A DNA stretch of 5,950 bases. It comes from Bacillota bacterium. Lineage in GTDB: Bacteria; Bacillota_H; UBA994; UBA5500. Below are positions 5,950 to 5,950 of this stretch, one piece after another; the stretch's first letter is position 1; every line of letters begins with the position of its first letter. The position numbers and the translations under genes are program-made. The notes beneath the pieces are model-generated. The model was not told the DNA's origin and did not search any database. It saw nothing but the letters and a program-made list of their open reading frames with translations. Location: NCBI GenBank assembly GCA_012727835.1, contig JAAYGE010000002.1:1-5950 (forward strand), given 5' to 3'.

Positions 5950-5950
5950 C

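Overview
The window looks like a chromosomal segment of a Gram-positive anaerobe of the Clostridia type (Bacillota). The reasons are a short DnaE-type polymerase preceded by a DUF6504 gene, an Amidase_6 plus DUF4829-like protein of a kind common in Clostridia, strong AGGAGG ribosome sites and compact intrinsic terminators. This assignment is an inference from gene content; no rRNA or other marker is present.

Layout, left to right. Positions 1-637 (+) hold the C-terminal part of an RCC1-repeat (beta-propeller) protein whose start lies outside the window, closed by a clean terminator at 657-694. Positions 638-1395 contain no intact gene, but 875 to about 1106 (-) is a recognisable relic: the 3' end of a second dnaE-like gene, with a 1-base frameshift and nothing left of its 5' part, followed by its own hairpin (839-869). 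Positions 1396-2430 (+) hold an Amidase_6-type cysteine amidase domain fused to a C-terminal DUF4829-like domain. The reading frame is broken twice (about 1466-1472 and about 1718-1721) by opposite-sign indels that restore the frame. A long near-perfect hairpin at 2483-2524 separates this gene from the convergent dnaE.

Positions 2529-5663 (-) encode a complete DnaE-type DNA polymerase III alpha subunit of 1044 residues (PHP, polymerase, helix-hairpin-helix and OB domains, with no C-terminal tau-binding extension). Just upstream, and overlapping it by 8 bases, is a DUF6504 gene (5656-5910, -). A TATAAT box lies at the very right edge. The two genes appear translationally coupled. DUF6504 proteins are known as companions of translesion polymerase genes, so this DnaE is more likely an auxiliary, mutagenesis- or repair-type enzyme (DnaE2/ImuC-like) than the main replicase; this is inference.

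The most notable feature is the pair of related dnaE 3' ends in the same orientation, one intact and one decayed, flanking the amidase gene. This suggests duplication, gene replacement or cassette insertion at the 3' end of dnaE. No CRISPR array, RNA gene, insertion sequence or wholly new system was found.
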